A stretch of 64,000 nt of DNA from Salinibacterium sp. UTAS2018 (GCF_004118935.1 NZ_CP035375.1:1116001-1180000), one strand, 5' to 3'; shown: positions 35,057-43,599, counted from the stretch's first letter. Numbers and translations: made by a program. Notes: a model not told the origin generated them from the letters alone.

Positions 35057-37956
35057 CGAAGGAGTCCTTCCGGGGCAAGCAGATAAAGATCGACGACGAT
35101 CACGGCTCGTTCGCCGTGATCAATTTCGCTGGCAGCAGTGACGTGCCTGCCGGTACCGAACAGGATGGTCACACCGGGGTCAGCCAGTCGCGTGACGGCG
35201 GTGAGGAACACTGCCTCATCCTCCGCTTCGGCAAACTGATCGAAACGATCGAAGAAAACGATCTCCGTCCCCTCGGCCAAGCCGATAGCGGCGAGCGCCA
35301 CCGACCGTTCCAATTGGGGCAGCGCGTTCACGTTGGTGTCGGCTGCGATCGGGATGGTGCGGCGAGTAGTCACTTCAGAGAGCACGCCGTTGACGCGCGC
35401 AATCCAGGCAGCAACGGCAGTCGAGGTGTGCGGAGTTCGCTTCCAAGGCTGCGTCATCTCGATGCGCTCACGCAGCATGGCATCCATCGACGCAGCATCT
35501 TCGCTGTACGGCGTTCCCCCGATTTCTGACAGAGCAACTCTCTTGTTCACCTCATCAGAGTGAGACGGCAACGGGTACCCGAGCACCTGCACCATTCCCG
35601 AGACGGGAGGCAGGATGCCCGAGAGTGTGGCTCCCATGATGCGTCGGTCGTGGCGGTCCCCCGATGCGATCACGACGGCACCACGGGGCACGGCGAGAGA
35701 GATCGGGCCGAGCCCATGCTGGGCAGTACCCGCTACAAGGTATTCAGAGCTCATCGAGAGCGCGGACTGAGTGGAGGCCCATTCCAGTTCGCGACGATGC
35801 TCTCGTAATAGCTCTCCCTCGATGTCCACGTTGGGAAGCAACCGGTTGAGCCAGGCGGGCAGCCACCAGGCGGCGTTGCCGAAGAGCGCCATGAGGGCGG
35901 GAACGAGCGTCATCCGCACCAGAAATGCGTCGAACGCGATACCGACGGCGAGTCCGAGAGCGATGGGTTTGATCGTTCCGCTGCCTTCTGGCACAAAGGC
36001 GAAGAAGACGAAAAACATGATGAGCGCGGCGGCCGTGACGACGCGGGCACTGCTCGCGAAACCATGGCGTACCGAGGCGAGAGCATTGCCGGTCTTTACG
36101 AACTCTTCGCGCATCCCTGAAACGAGGAACACCTCGTAGTCCATCGCGAGGCCAAAGAGCACCGCCATCAACAGGATGGGCATAAAGCTCAGGATGGGGC
36201 CGGGGTTATCGACGCCGATCAGGTCACCGAGCCATCCCCATTGGAAGACCGCAACGACGACACCGAACGACGCAACGACAGAGAGCAAGAAGCCGACTGC
36301 CGCTTTGATAGGCACCAGCACCGAACGGAACACCATCATGAGCAGCAGAATCGACAGCCCCACAACGATCAGCCCGAAGGGCACCAGCGCGTTGCTGAGT
36401 CGGTTCGAGATGTCGATAGCGATCGCGGTGGTGCCTGTCACAAAGATCGGGATGTCGTACGTGCGCTCTAGCTCTGGAGCGAGATCACGGATCTTTTGCA
36501 CGAGCGCTTTCGTCTGTTCCGAATCAGGAGAACTCGACGGCGTCACTTGGATGATCGCGGTGTCGAGCCCCTCATCGGGGAAGCCCTGCGACACAAAGTC
36601 AACGTCATCCAACTTCTCGAGGTCAGCCGCGATCGCCTCCAGATCATCCTGAATGTCGATTGTTTGCGTGATGTCGAGCGCGACAACGAGTGGACCGTTA
36701 TAGCCGGGGCCGAAGCCCTCTGTGACGAGGTCGAACGCTTCGCGTTGCGTGGACCCTTCGGGCTCTGAACCACCATCGGGCAGGCTCAGCGTGAGACTAG
36801 CGGCCGGAATCGCGACCGTACCGAGAATTGCCACGACCGCGATCGTCGCCAACCACGGGTGCCTGGTCACTCCACGCACCCAGCGCGCTCCCATGCTGCG
36901 GCTTTCATCCGCGGATGCCATGAAACGTCGCTGCGCCCGTGAGCCGGTCTTGGGGATCAGCCGCGCTCCCGCCAGCCCCAACAGGGCAGGCAACAGCGTC
37001 GTAGCAACCCCCATCGCGATGAAGACTGCGACGGCGGCGCCGATACCCATCACGCTCAGGAACGGGATGCCAACGACGAGCAATCCGAGCAGCGCGATGA
37101 TGACGGTAACTCCGGCGAAGATCACGGCGCTACCGGCGGTGCCGACTGCCATCGCAGCCGACTCTTCAGGCTCTTCGCCGTGCGCGAGCTGCGCTCGATG
37201 CCTCGACACAATGAACAGGGCGTAGTCGATTCCGACCGCCAACCCAATCATGAGTGCGAGCAGCGGTGCCGAACTCGACACCGTAGTGAAGGCGGAGAGG
37301 GTCGTGATGAGGCCCATCACGATTCCCACTCCGATGAGGGCGCTGAGCAGTGGCATGCCGGCAGCGAGCAGCGACCCGAAGGTGATCACCAACACGAGTC
37401 CGGCGAAGACGACGCCGATCACTTCGGTGACAGTGAGACCGAAGGAGGTGTCTTGAAAGACTTGGCCGCCAAACTCGACGCGCAGATCGGCATCTTCGCC
37501 GATCGTGGCGGTCTCGATGAGTTCCTCGAGGGTCGCCTCCGTCACGTCGGTTGCCACACCCTCGAATTGCACCCGGATGATGGCCATGCTGTGGTCATCC
37601 GAAATCGCCTTGCCGGCGTACTCATCGAAGGGGCTCACCGCCGAGTCGATACCGTCGATGCGGTCAATGGCGGCCGTAATCGCTTCGATCACCGTTTCGG
37701 AGTTCTCAATGCGCGATCCATCCTCATCAACGATCACTGCCGTGGCGGATGCTCCTGCCACAGAGGGGAAGACCGCTTCGAGCCGGTCGAGGGCCGCTTG
37801 TGACTCGGTGCCGGGAATCTCGAATGATTCCTGAGTTTGCCCGCCCAGCGCGATGCCGCCGCCGAGGGTTCCGCCCACGAGCAGCAGCCACACCACGAGA
37901 ACGCGCCACGGATGACGGTACGAGAATCGACCGAGTCGGTAGAGAAGAGTTGCCAC
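35053..37956 (-). CDS. MMPL (RND-like) exporter fused to a degenerate ABC-ATPase tail
   Basis: A 967-residue protein. Residues 1 to about 708 are a full MMPL transporter: an N-terminal helix (HPWRVLVVWLLLVGGTLGGG), two extracytoplasmic domains and two six-helix bundles with the family's GIDYALFIVSRHRAQLAHGE and GLAMDYEVFLVSGMREEFVK motifs. Residues about 738-967 resemble an ABC nucleotide-binding domain by layout. The sequence following LAVPRGAVVIASGDRHDRRI stands where Walker A should be but lacks GKS/T. LPQLERSVALAAIGL resembles the signature region and IVFFDRFDQF the Walker B region. The tail probably does not hydrolyse ATP. GTG start with CGGAG upstream. It lies between a TetR gene and YhgE. 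Confidence 0.9.
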   Translation of the reverse strand: MATLLYRLGRFSYRHPWRVLVVWLLLVGGTLGGGIALGGQTQESFEIPGTESQAALDRLEAVFPSVAGASATAVIVDEDGSRIENSETVIEAITAAIDRIDGIDSAVSPFDEYAGKAISDDHSMAIIRVQFEGVATDVTEATLEELIETATIGEDADLRVEFGGQVFQDTSFGLTVTEVIGVVFAGLVLVITFGSLLAAGMPLLSALIGVGIVMGLITTLSAFTTVSSSAPLLALMIGLAVGIDYALFIVSRHRAQLAHGEEPEESAAMAVGTAGSAVIFAGVTVIIALLGLLVVGIPFLSVMGIGAAVAVFIAMGVATTLLPALLGLAGARLIPKTGSRAQRRFMASADESRSMGARWVRGVTRHPWLATIAVVAILGTVAIPAASLTLSLPDGGSEPEGSTQREAFDLVTEGFGPGYNGPLVVALDITQTIDIQDDLEAIAADLEKLDDVDFVSQGFPDEGLDTAIIQVTPSSSPDSEQTKALVQKIRDLAPELERTYDIPIFVTGTTAIAIDISNRLSNALVPFGLIVVGLSILLLMMVFRSVLVPIKAAVGFLLSVVASFGVVVAVFQWGWLGDLIGVDNPGPILSFMPILLMAVLFGLAMDYEVFLVSGMREEFVKTGNALASVRHGFASSARVVTAAALIMFFVFFAFVPEGSGTIKPIALGLAVGIAFDAFLVRMTLVPALMALFGNAAWWLPAWLNRLLPNVDIEGELLREHRRELEWASTQSALSMSSEYLVAGTAQHGLGPISLAVPRGAVVIASGDRHDRRIMGATLSGILPPVSGMVQVLGYPLPSHSDEVNKRVALSEIGGTPYSEDAASMDAMLRERIEMTQPWKRTPHTSTAVAAWIARVNGVLSEVTTRRTIPIAADTNVNALPQLERSVALAAIGLAEGTEIVFFDRFDQFAEAEDEAVFLTAVTRLADPGVTILFGTGRHVTAASEIDHGERAVIVVDLYLLAPEGLLR

Positions 37957-37999
37957 GGGTGCTCCGGTTCTGGGTGCTGTGCAGTGGTGAAATGCAGTC

Positions 38000-38026
38000 G
38001 TGCTGGTGCAGGTGCAGGTGCTGGTG
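38000..38026. repeat. short GGTGC(A/T)-type tandem repeat in the TetR-MMPL gap
   Basis: The 114-base gap between the TetR and MMPL genes contains GTGCTGGTGCAGGTGCAGGTGCTGGTG, with five near-identical six-base units that read much the same on the other strand. It could be a replication-slippage product. It could also form a weak hairpin in the mRNA leader of the MMPL gene. No known element was recognised. Confidence 0.5.
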
Positions 38027-38070
38027 TTTCGGCTAGTGAAGTTTCGTTTTGCTGACGCCGGGCGTCGCGT

Positions 38071-38628
38071 CTAGTCAGCGCGAACGGGCGCGAGAAGCTC
38101 GCTCATTATCTCCACGAGCGCCCGACGAGTTTCTTCGTCAGACTCGATCGGCATTGCGAGGTTGTCTGCCGTGCAGAGCATGTATGCCGAACCGCCGAGG
38201 GCAATGCCAAAGCGCATCTTGTCGCGTGGATTTGATGTCAGGGCCGCGAAACATTCGACCAGACGTCGAACGGTGTCGTTGGCGCGGTCAATGACCGCAA
38301 GGCCCACGAGCGAGGGTCCCTGATTGATAAAGAGATGCACCTCTTGTCGACAGTCGAAGATGAAGTCCACGAAGCTCTCGATGAAAGCTGCTCTATATTC
38401 GGCGTTGATTCCGTTCGTCTCGAGTCGACTTACGAGCTCATCGAGGCGTCCCACTGCGGGGCCTGCCGCGGCTTCTAGCAGGGCCTCTTTCGACGCGAAA
38501 TGGTAGAGAACGCTGGATTTCGAGAGGCCGGCCAGTTCGGCAATTCTTTGAATAGAGGTGCCGGTGTAGCCGGCGATGGCGAACTCGGCGAGCGCGATGC
38601 GCTGCAGCTCTTGTTGACTAGACACCAC
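38071..38628 (-). CDS. TetR family regulator of the MMPL-YhgE operon
   Basis: A 185-residue TetR protein. The helix-turn-helix is IALAEFAIAGYTGTSIQRIA plus ELAGLSKSSVLYHFASKEAL. The ligand domain is helical, with AAFIESFVDFIFDCRQEVHL and LVGLAVIDRANDTVRRLV. A perfect 24-bp palindrome (CTAACTGACCGA and its complement) lies 6-30 bases upstream of the start, so the protein very likely represses its own gene together with the MMPL exporter downstream. The start is a GTG, and a second in-frame GTG lies just upstream. The adjoining transport genes suggest that the ligand is a substrate of the exporter. Confidence 0.9.
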   Translation of the reverse strand: MVSSQQELQRIALAEFAIAGYTGTSIQRIAELAGLSKSSVLYHFASKEALLEAAAGPAVGRLDELVSRLETNGINAEYRAAFIESFVDFIFDCRQEVHLFINQGPSLVGLAVIDRANDTVRRLVECFAALTSNPRDKMRFGIALGGSAYMLCTADNLAMPIESDEETRRALVEIMSELLAPVRAD

Positions 38629-38634
38629 TTGAGA

Positions 38635-38658
38635 CTAACTGACCGATCGGTCAGTTAG
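38635..38658. promoter_or_regulatory. 24-bp perfect TetR operator
   Basis: CTAACTGACCGATCGGTCAGTTAG reads identically on both strands. The central TGACCGATCGGTCA matches the common operator style of TetR proteins of the AcrR branch. It is just upstream of the minus-strand tetR start. A shared promoter on the plus strand for the small membrane protein at 38775 is possible. Confidence 0.88.
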
Positions 38659-38774
38659 GGAATTGCGACCAATTTCCCAGCGCAGTTGCAGGGATCGAGC
38701 CACTTTCGGGCGCCAGTCGCTGGTCGCACCCAGCATCTCACGCTACCGTTAAGGCACCCAACCCCGGAGGAAAA

Positions 38775-38966
38775 ATGCGCAAATACTTGTTCAACGGCAG
38801 TCTCCTCAGTGCGGTCGCTGGCGGCTGGAGCATCTACCAGACCACGAAGCAGGGCCCGCGCGACTGGCGCCTGATTCTGATGTGGATCAGTTGGGGCATC
38901 ACTGTCGCTATCGCGGTCGGCACTATCGCCAAAGAAGCGCAAGACTCCTACGAACTCGAGGACTAA
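38775..38966 (+). CDS. small two-helix membrane protein
   Basis: A 63-residue protein with two hydrophobic segments: YLFNGSLLSAVAGGWSIY and LILMWISWGITVAIAVGTIA. An acidic tail KEAQDSYELED follows. A very good ribosome-binding site (CCGGAGGAAAA) directly precedes the ATG, which together with the helix pattern makes this a real gene. The family is unrecognised. It is divergent from the TetR-MMPL operon and the palindrome lies between them, so it might share that regulation. Confidence 0.72.
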   Translation: MRKYLFNGSLLSAVAGGWSIYQTTKQGPRDWRLILMWISWGITVAIAVGTIAKEAQDSYELED

Positions 38967-39042
38967 CCGCGAGCAGATCTCCGCAGCGCCGTTGCCGCGG
39001 CGGTCGTCGCCGCGCTAGTCGCTGGTCGTCGGTCGGAGCGGC

Positions 39043-39804
39043 CTAGGCCTTCGGAGCGTGTTGGGCGTTCTGGGCGCGATACCGGGCGGCCGCGTCTACG
39101 ATTCCGCGGAACAGACGCGCGTCTTGTTTGGCATCCTCTTCGGGGTGCCACTGCACCGCCACGCCAAAATCGACGCTCGGAAGCTCGACCGCTTGAATTA
39201 CGCCGTCATCGCCGCGGCCCGAGACCACGAGGCCCTCGGCAAGGTCACCAATCGCCTGGTGGTGGTACGACTTCACCGCAATGGTGCTGTCGCCCCCCAA
39301 CAATGATGCGAGTGTGCTGCCCGGCTCGACCGCGACATCGTTCACAAGGAACGTGCCGCCGCCCGCTCCGTAGCGCTGGGAACCGATTACATCGGGAAGG
39401 TGCTGAATGATTGTTCCGCCCAGCGAGACGTTGAGCACTTGAGCTCCCCGGCAGATTCCCAGAAACGGCACGTTGGCGTCAATTGCCGCGCGCAACAGCG
39501 CATCTTCGAAAGCGTCGCGATCTTTACGCGGTACGTCGGTGGTGGGATGCGCTTCGTGACCGTAACGCGCCGGGTCAACGTCCTTGCCACCGGTGAGAAT
39601 GAGGCCATCGAGGCCCTGGATGAGCGAGCTTGCGATCTCGGCATCTACTGGCTGCGGCGGCAGAAGTACGGCGATTCCGCCGGCATCCGTCACTGCTTCG
39701 AAGTAGATCTTGGGCAAGAACGATGCCGGGAGATCCCACACGCCAGTCTGGGCCTGCTCGAGGTAAGACGTGAGGCCGATAATTGGACGTGAACTGGTGC
39801 CCAT
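39043..39804 (-). CDS. class I glutamine amidotransferase (gamma-glutamyl hydrolase type)
   Basis: A 253-residue class I GATase-fold enzyme. The nucleophile is the cysteine of PFLGICRGAQVLNVSLGGT, and the His-Glu pair lies in AVQWHPEEDAKQDA. Upstream, LDGLILTGGKDVDPARYG is the family's oxyanion region. It matches the PuuD/gamma-glutamyl-gamma-aminobutyrate hydrolase group, which hydrolyses gamma-glutamyl amides in polyamine breakdown, but no polyamine genes are near. ATG 39804 lies behind GGGGAGGGG. An upstream extension is dropped. Confidence 0.88.
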   Translation of the reverse strand: MGTSSRPIIGLTSYLEQAQTGVWDLPASFLPKIYFEAVTDAGGIAVLLPPQPVDAEIASSLIQGLDGLILTGGKDVDPARYGHEAHPTTDVPRKDRDAFEDALLRAAIDANVPFLGICRGAQVLNVSLGGTIIQHLPDVIGSQRYGAGGGTFLVNDVAVEPGSTLASLLGGDSTIAVKSYHHQAIGDLAEGLVVSGRGDDGVIQAVELPSVDFGVAVQWHPEEDAKQDARLFRGIVDAAARYRAQNAQHAPKA

Positions 39805-39934
39805 GCGGACCCCTCCCCATCGAAAGAACAGAACGTTTGCCCCCAAAGGATATAGGGCGAGGGCAGCAAATTGTTGGTTCCTGAGTACCGTTCTCAGGTT
39901 TGTTCGTTATTTTTTAGGTCTCACTAGCCTGTCT

Positions 39935-40019
39935 AACCGCATCGAAGCGGTTTCGGCCCGTGCGTTGCAATCCGCCCCATTCGGCTTTTACGTCGCTCAC
40001 ACCCCCTGAGCGTAAAGCC
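39935..40019 (+). promoter_or_regulatory. structured 5' leader of the M23 peptidase gene
   Basis: The 280 bases before the peptidase gene hold no ORF. AACCGC-ATCGAA-GCGGTT (39935-39952) is a 6-bp hairpin. A larger imperfect hairpin runs from GGCTTTTACGTCGCTCA to TGAGCGTAAAGCC (39983-40019) around a C-rich loop, with about 13 pairs. The large hairpin is followed after 64 bases by the start codon. No known riboswitch consensus is recognised. It may be a cis-acting RNA or a UTR processing signal. Confidence 0.45.
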
Positions 40020-40083
40020 ACAACCAGATGGTGCCTTCCCCCGGATTCAGCTACAACTTTCTGACCACAACCAAGGAACGCTG

Positions 40084-40740
40084 TTGAAACGACCAATTAC
40101 CATGCTCGCCATAGGGGCGATCCTTATCGGCGGCACGGTACCGGCAGCCGTGTTCCCCATAGTGAATGACGACGCGTACACCGCGGATGCCACGCTGCTC
40201 GCCCAAGCGCCCGCCGTCGGCACTGGCCCCGGTGACACCCCCTCCGACGATATTCAAACCTTTGCGTCCCCCGGCACCAGCGCTCCCGCTCCCGTCGTTC
40301 GCGATAGCTTCGACGTCGAGCAGGTTCAGCAGCAAGTCGTCGTGACGGCAGCAGGGCTCACCGGCACCCTCGAGCTCTTTCCCGCCGATGGTCCCATCAA
40401 CGACGGCTTCGGCTACCGAGACGGTGGAGAGTTCCACGGCGGCATCGACATCATGGCCCCGGAAGGCTCCGACATTATCGCCGCTTCCCCGGGAACAGTG
40501 GAGAGCGTGACCGACGGTGGTGGCTGGGGCCGCCACGTCATCATCGATCACGGCAATGGAATCAAAACGCTGTACGGGCACATGATCGAAGGCTCACAAG
40601 CAGTAGTTGCCGGGCAATGGGTAGCGGCGGGTACCGTTCTCGGTTCTGTCGGAAACACCGGATACTCGACCTTCCCCCACCTCCACTTCGAGGTCTACGT
40701 CTTCGACACTCGAGTTGACCCCGAACCGTGGCTGCCCTAA
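40084..40740 (+). CDS. M23 family (LytM-type) cell-wall endopeptidase
   Basis: A 218-residue secreted protein. An N-terminal hydrophobic segment (PITMLAIGAILIGGTVPAA) acts as signal or anchor, then comes a Ser/Thr/Pro-rich spacer. The peptidase domain runs from about residue 100, with metal ligands in GGEFHGGIDIM and TFPHLHFEVYV and the GNGIKTLYGHM segment. M23 enzymes cleave peptide cross-links in peptidoglycan, and this copy retains all zinc ligands, so it is likely active. The start is a TTG behind AAGGAACG. An ATG six codons later would leave a shorter signal. A structured leader precedes it and a strong terminator follows. Confidence 0.9.
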   Translation: MKRPITMLAIGAILIGGTVPAAVFPIVNDDAYTADATLLAQAPAVGTGPGDTPSDDIQTFASPGTSAPAPVVRDSFDVEQVQQQVVVTAAGLTGTLELFPADGPINDGFGYRDGGEFHGGIDIMAPEGSDIIAASPGTVESVTDGGGWGRHVIIDHGNGIKTLYGHMIEGSQAVVAGQWVAAGTVLGSVGNTGYSTFPHLHFEVYVFDTRVDPEPWLP

Positions 40741-40805
40741 CGCTCGACCGCACCCGCTGACCTGAGCTCGGGCAGCCGCCGGCGTCGAGCCGGTTCGCCT
40801 GCGCC

Positions 40806-40843
40806 GCTGTGGCCCCGACACACACTCGTGTCGGGGCCACAGC
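40806..40843. terminator. bidirectional terminator between M23 peptidase and surface-protein genes
   Basis: GCTGTGGCCCCGACAC and GTGTCGGGGCCACAGC form a perfect 16-bp stem around ACACTC. It lies between convergent genes and serves both. There is no T-run in either direction. Confidence 0.85.
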
Positions 40844-40857
40844 GCTTCCACTCTCGG

Positions 40858-42738
40858 TTACAGAGCGTCCGCATCCATTCGGCGTCGAACGATGACCGCC
40901 GCACCACCGAGCACGATCATGCTCAGCGGCACAAGCCACCACCCGGCCGAGCTTCCGCCACCGCCGGTGTATGCCAAAGTCGGCAGCGTCGGAAGTTGCG
41001 CGGTGACCGCACTGGGAAGAACGCAATCTTCAGTGGTTATTGCGACGAACTCGAATGCCGCGGGATCGCTCCAGTCAGCTTCAAGCTCATTCGGCTCCAC
41101 GGGATCAGCGGTGACCGCCACTGATCCAGATTCCTTGACGGTATAGGTGCCAGACAGGATGCCCGGCTCTCCATTGACCGTGAAGGTAACGAGGGTGTGG
41201 TCGTAGCCGTCCGCTGCGCCGAGCGTGTAGCTTGCGTCGACATCACACGTAGCTTGCGTAAATGACACGACAGGGAGGACCAGCCGTGGCATGACTACTT
41301 CGCACTCCGGGTCACCGGCGTCGAGCTGCGGGTTGAGCACTCCGCTAAACGTTAGCGTCGTGATCGGCTCCGCAATCAGGGCCCCGTCAACCATTTCGGG
41401 GAAATGTGCGCCATTGATCGCCGTCGCGGTCACGCTGTAGTTGTCGGCCCCTTCAGGGTCAGTAACCGCACCCCACACCGCGTTCACGAGCGAACCAAGA
41501 ACCAACTCCTGCGGAGCAGCGCAGGTCGCGTCAACAAAGCTCACTGCGGCCGTCGCGATCACGTCGCCGCCGACCTCGGGGCAGTCAGCGCGTTCGTCCT
41601 CTGTGAGTTCCCGCACCTTCTCCACGGTGCGCTCCTTTACTTTGATCGACCCATAGAAGAACGAGCGCACAATGGTCGTCGTCGCAAAGCCTTCGTCATC
41701 CCCCGCAGGGCACGCAATCGCCGTTGAACGCTCCACAGTCTTCGAGGCACATAAAGCGCTGTCGTCGCTCGCGACGATGAACGACGGAGTCTCGGGGTCG
41801 AAGTCGCCGGTCGCGTTGACCACGCCCTCAAGGGCGTCATCCCACATCAAAACAGGTTGAGTGCCTGGCGCAAGTACCCAGCCGCTGGGATGACTCTTAC
41901 TGGGAACGAACTGGCAAACATAGACCTCGACGGGTGGCGGCTCGCACTCGACCAATTCCTTCTCCGTCAAGTGACGCGTACTTGTCGTTTGAGAGGACTT
42001 TACTACTTTCGTCCCATAAAACAGGGTCGTTGAAGTCGTGATGTTCACGACGCCAGCGCCGTCATCGCTGGGGCACACAACCTCCTCGTCGACGGTTACC
42101 ACGGTGCGAGAACACAGGCTTGAATCATCTTCAGCCACGACGAACGATGGTTGTCGATCATTGAAGTCACCGGTGGTATTGACGTCGTTGCCGAGCGCGT
42201 TCTTGCTGACGTGAATCGGCTGCTTGCCCAGCTTGAGTCGGTAGCCCGAGGGTGAGTTCTCGCTGGCCACGAACTTGCACACCCACACCTTTTTATTGTC
42301 CTGAGGGCGGGATTGCGATTCGGGTTGCACTGACCGCGCAGCAAACTCAGGCGCTGCCTCGGGTTCAGCATCCGCCGGCTCGCTCGCCAGCTCTTCAGGA
42401 TCAGCGGCAGAACTTTCCGGGGCAGCCTCTGTCACCGCAGCGTTCACAGGCGCCGGCTTGACCGAAGGCGCGGGTTGAGCGGGGGCGAGTTCGGCAAGCA
42501 CCTCGGATGCGGCAGGCACCTGCTCTTCGGGATCAGGCTTCGGTTGGGGCGACGCGGGCTCGACGCTCGGAGCGGGTTCGCCGCCCTGCGTGGCGGGAAC
42601 ATCAGCGATGGTTTGAGTCGCTACGGGATTTGAAACGAGGGAGCTATCGTCGGCGAAGGCCGGGGCCGAAACACCCAAAAAAGCACCGGTCGTGAGGGTG
42701 AGACTGGCAACGCCTGCCAGTAGTTTTTTTACGGACAT
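40858..42738 (-). CDS. secreted repeat-containing surface protein with LAYTG sortase motif
   Basis: A 626-residue exported protein. It has an N-terminal signal peptide (MSVKKLLAGVASLTLTTGAF, likely cleavage after AFA), then a Pro/Ala/Glu-rich stalk to about residue 150. Two homologous repeats of about 116 residues follow (151-266 and 272-387). Each starts VWVCKF/VYVCQF, contains NTTGDF/NATGDF and PSFVVA/PSFIVA, and has a conserved cysteine set. Two beta-rich domains follow. The C terminus has LAYTG (588-592), a membrane helix (LVPLSMIVLGGAAVIV) and RRRM, the layout of a class E sortase substrate. I expect cell-wall anchoring. No sortase gene is in the window. The start at 42738 gives the intact signal peptide. 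Confidence 0.85.
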   Translation of the reverse strand: MSVKKLLAGVASLTLTTGAFLGVSAPAFADDSSLVSNPVATQTIADVPATQGGEPAPSVEPASPQPKPDPEEQVPAASEVLAELAPAQPAPSVKPAPVNAAVTEAAPESSAADPEELASEPADAEPEAAPEFAARSVQPESQSRPQDNKKVWVCKFVASENSPSGYRLKLGKQPIHVSKNALGNDVNTTGDFNDRQPSFVVAEDDSSLCSRTVVTVDEEVVCPSDDGAGVVNITTSTTLFYGTKVVKSSQTTSTRHLTEKELVECEPPPVEVYVCQFVPSKSHPSGWVLAPGTQPVLMWDDALEGVVNATGDFDPETPSFIVASDDSALCASKTVERSTAIACPAGDDEGFATTTIVRSFFYGSIKVKERTVEKVRELTEDERADCPEVGGDVIATAAVSFVDATCAAPQELVLGSLVNAVWGAVTDPEGADNYSVTATAINGAHFPEMVDGALIAEPITTLTFSGVLNPQLDAGDPECEVVMPRLVLPVVSFTQATCDVDASYTLGAADGYDHTLVTFTVNGEPGILSGTYTVKESGSVAVTADPVEPNELEADWSDPAAFEFVAITTEDCVLPSAVTAQLPTLPTLAYTGGGGSSAGWWLVPLSMIVLGGAAVIVRRRMDADAL

Positions 42739-42971
42739 GATGGGCAGCTTTCTGCAGGAGGAATGCATTTCGACGCATCCGCACGCAACTGCAGAATCGG
42801 GGCCGCCATCGGCTCAGGAAAGGGAGTGCGAGCTCATTTACGGGGGTAAATTGCGTCGCTGGAAGTGATTCGGGCACCACCTACTTTCTCGCCTTCGGGT
42901 TGTGCAGCCATCGCCGCACTAGTAGTGCTCAGAAGATATCATGTCCCCCAAAAGGAGGACACTAGACGACG

Positions 42972-43373
42972 GTGTCTCGTTCATCGCGGTGGTATAGCCC
43001 AACTAAGGCGTATTACCACTCCAAGCTTGCGCAGGTGATGACAGCCGTCACGCTCGCGGAACGCGTGCCGCCCCACGTCAATGTCAGCTGCATTCGCGTC
43101 CCTGCGGTGCGGCTCGATGCCGGTCGGCTTGCCTCGCAACCGGGGGTTCTCCGCGCTCTCTACGCCCCCAAAAATGCCGCAGCAGTACTGCCCGGCTCTC
43201 TAGCGTCAACGTACGGGCGCGCCGCGACCCGGGAAACACCATTGAGCGCCGTCTACATCGACGAAAGCGACGCCGCAGTGCCGATTCCACGCTCGGCCCG
43301 AGGTGGCGACGCACGCGACCGTCTGTGGGCACTGACCTCGACAGCGACGGGCGATATCGACTGGGCCTGGTAG
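42972..43373 (+). pseudogene. truncated short-chain dehydrogenase/reductase (C-terminal half)
   Basis: The reading frame (133 codons) starts abruptly at the active-site region of an SDR enzyme. KAYYHSKLAQVMTAVTLAER matches the catalytic Tyr-x-x-x-Lys segment, followed by HVNVSCIRVPAVRLDAGRLA and the downstream GVLRALYAPKNAAAVLPGSL of retinol-dehydrogenase-like SDRs. The N-terminal Rossmann half with the GxxxGIG cofactor motif is missing. An in-frame TAG lies nine bases before the GTG. A purine-rich AAAGGAGGACAC precedes it, but a product without cofactor binding would be inactive. I treat it as a decayed fragment, followed by a terminator and tRNA-Lys. Confidence 0.7.
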
Positions 43374-43412
43374 AGATCCGCGCGCAGCCCGAAGCGTTCG
43401 GGCACTAAAACC

Positions 43413-43447
43413 AAAAACCCCCGCGATCACAATGATCACGGGGGTTT
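43413..43447 (-). terminator. Rho-independent terminator downstream of tRNA-Lys
   Basis: AAAAACCCCCG pairs with CGGGGGTTTT around an inner GATCA/TGATC stem, with a T-run on the minus strand from the leading A-run. It ends the tRNA-Lys transcript and may also terminate plus-strand read-through from the SDR fragment. Confidence 0.85.
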
Positions 43448-43455
43448 TCTTGCTG

Positions 43456-43528
<73 letters not shown>

Positions 43529-43599
43529 GTGGCTTGGTTTTCCCTCTCAGGGCAACCGAGGAACAACGTTACCATGAGTTAAAGCGACTAAGGAGCACA

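Noticed and set aside
37180..37803. 207-codon plus-strand frame opposite the MMPL gene
   Set aside because: It is antisense to a well-supported transporter, and its His/Asp/Glu-rich composition is a shadow of the coding strand.
39901..40083. c-di-AMP (ydaO-type) riboswitch upstream of the M23 gene
   Set aside because: The conserved ydaO core sequences are not visible. Only generic hairpins are, so I report it as an unclassified leader.
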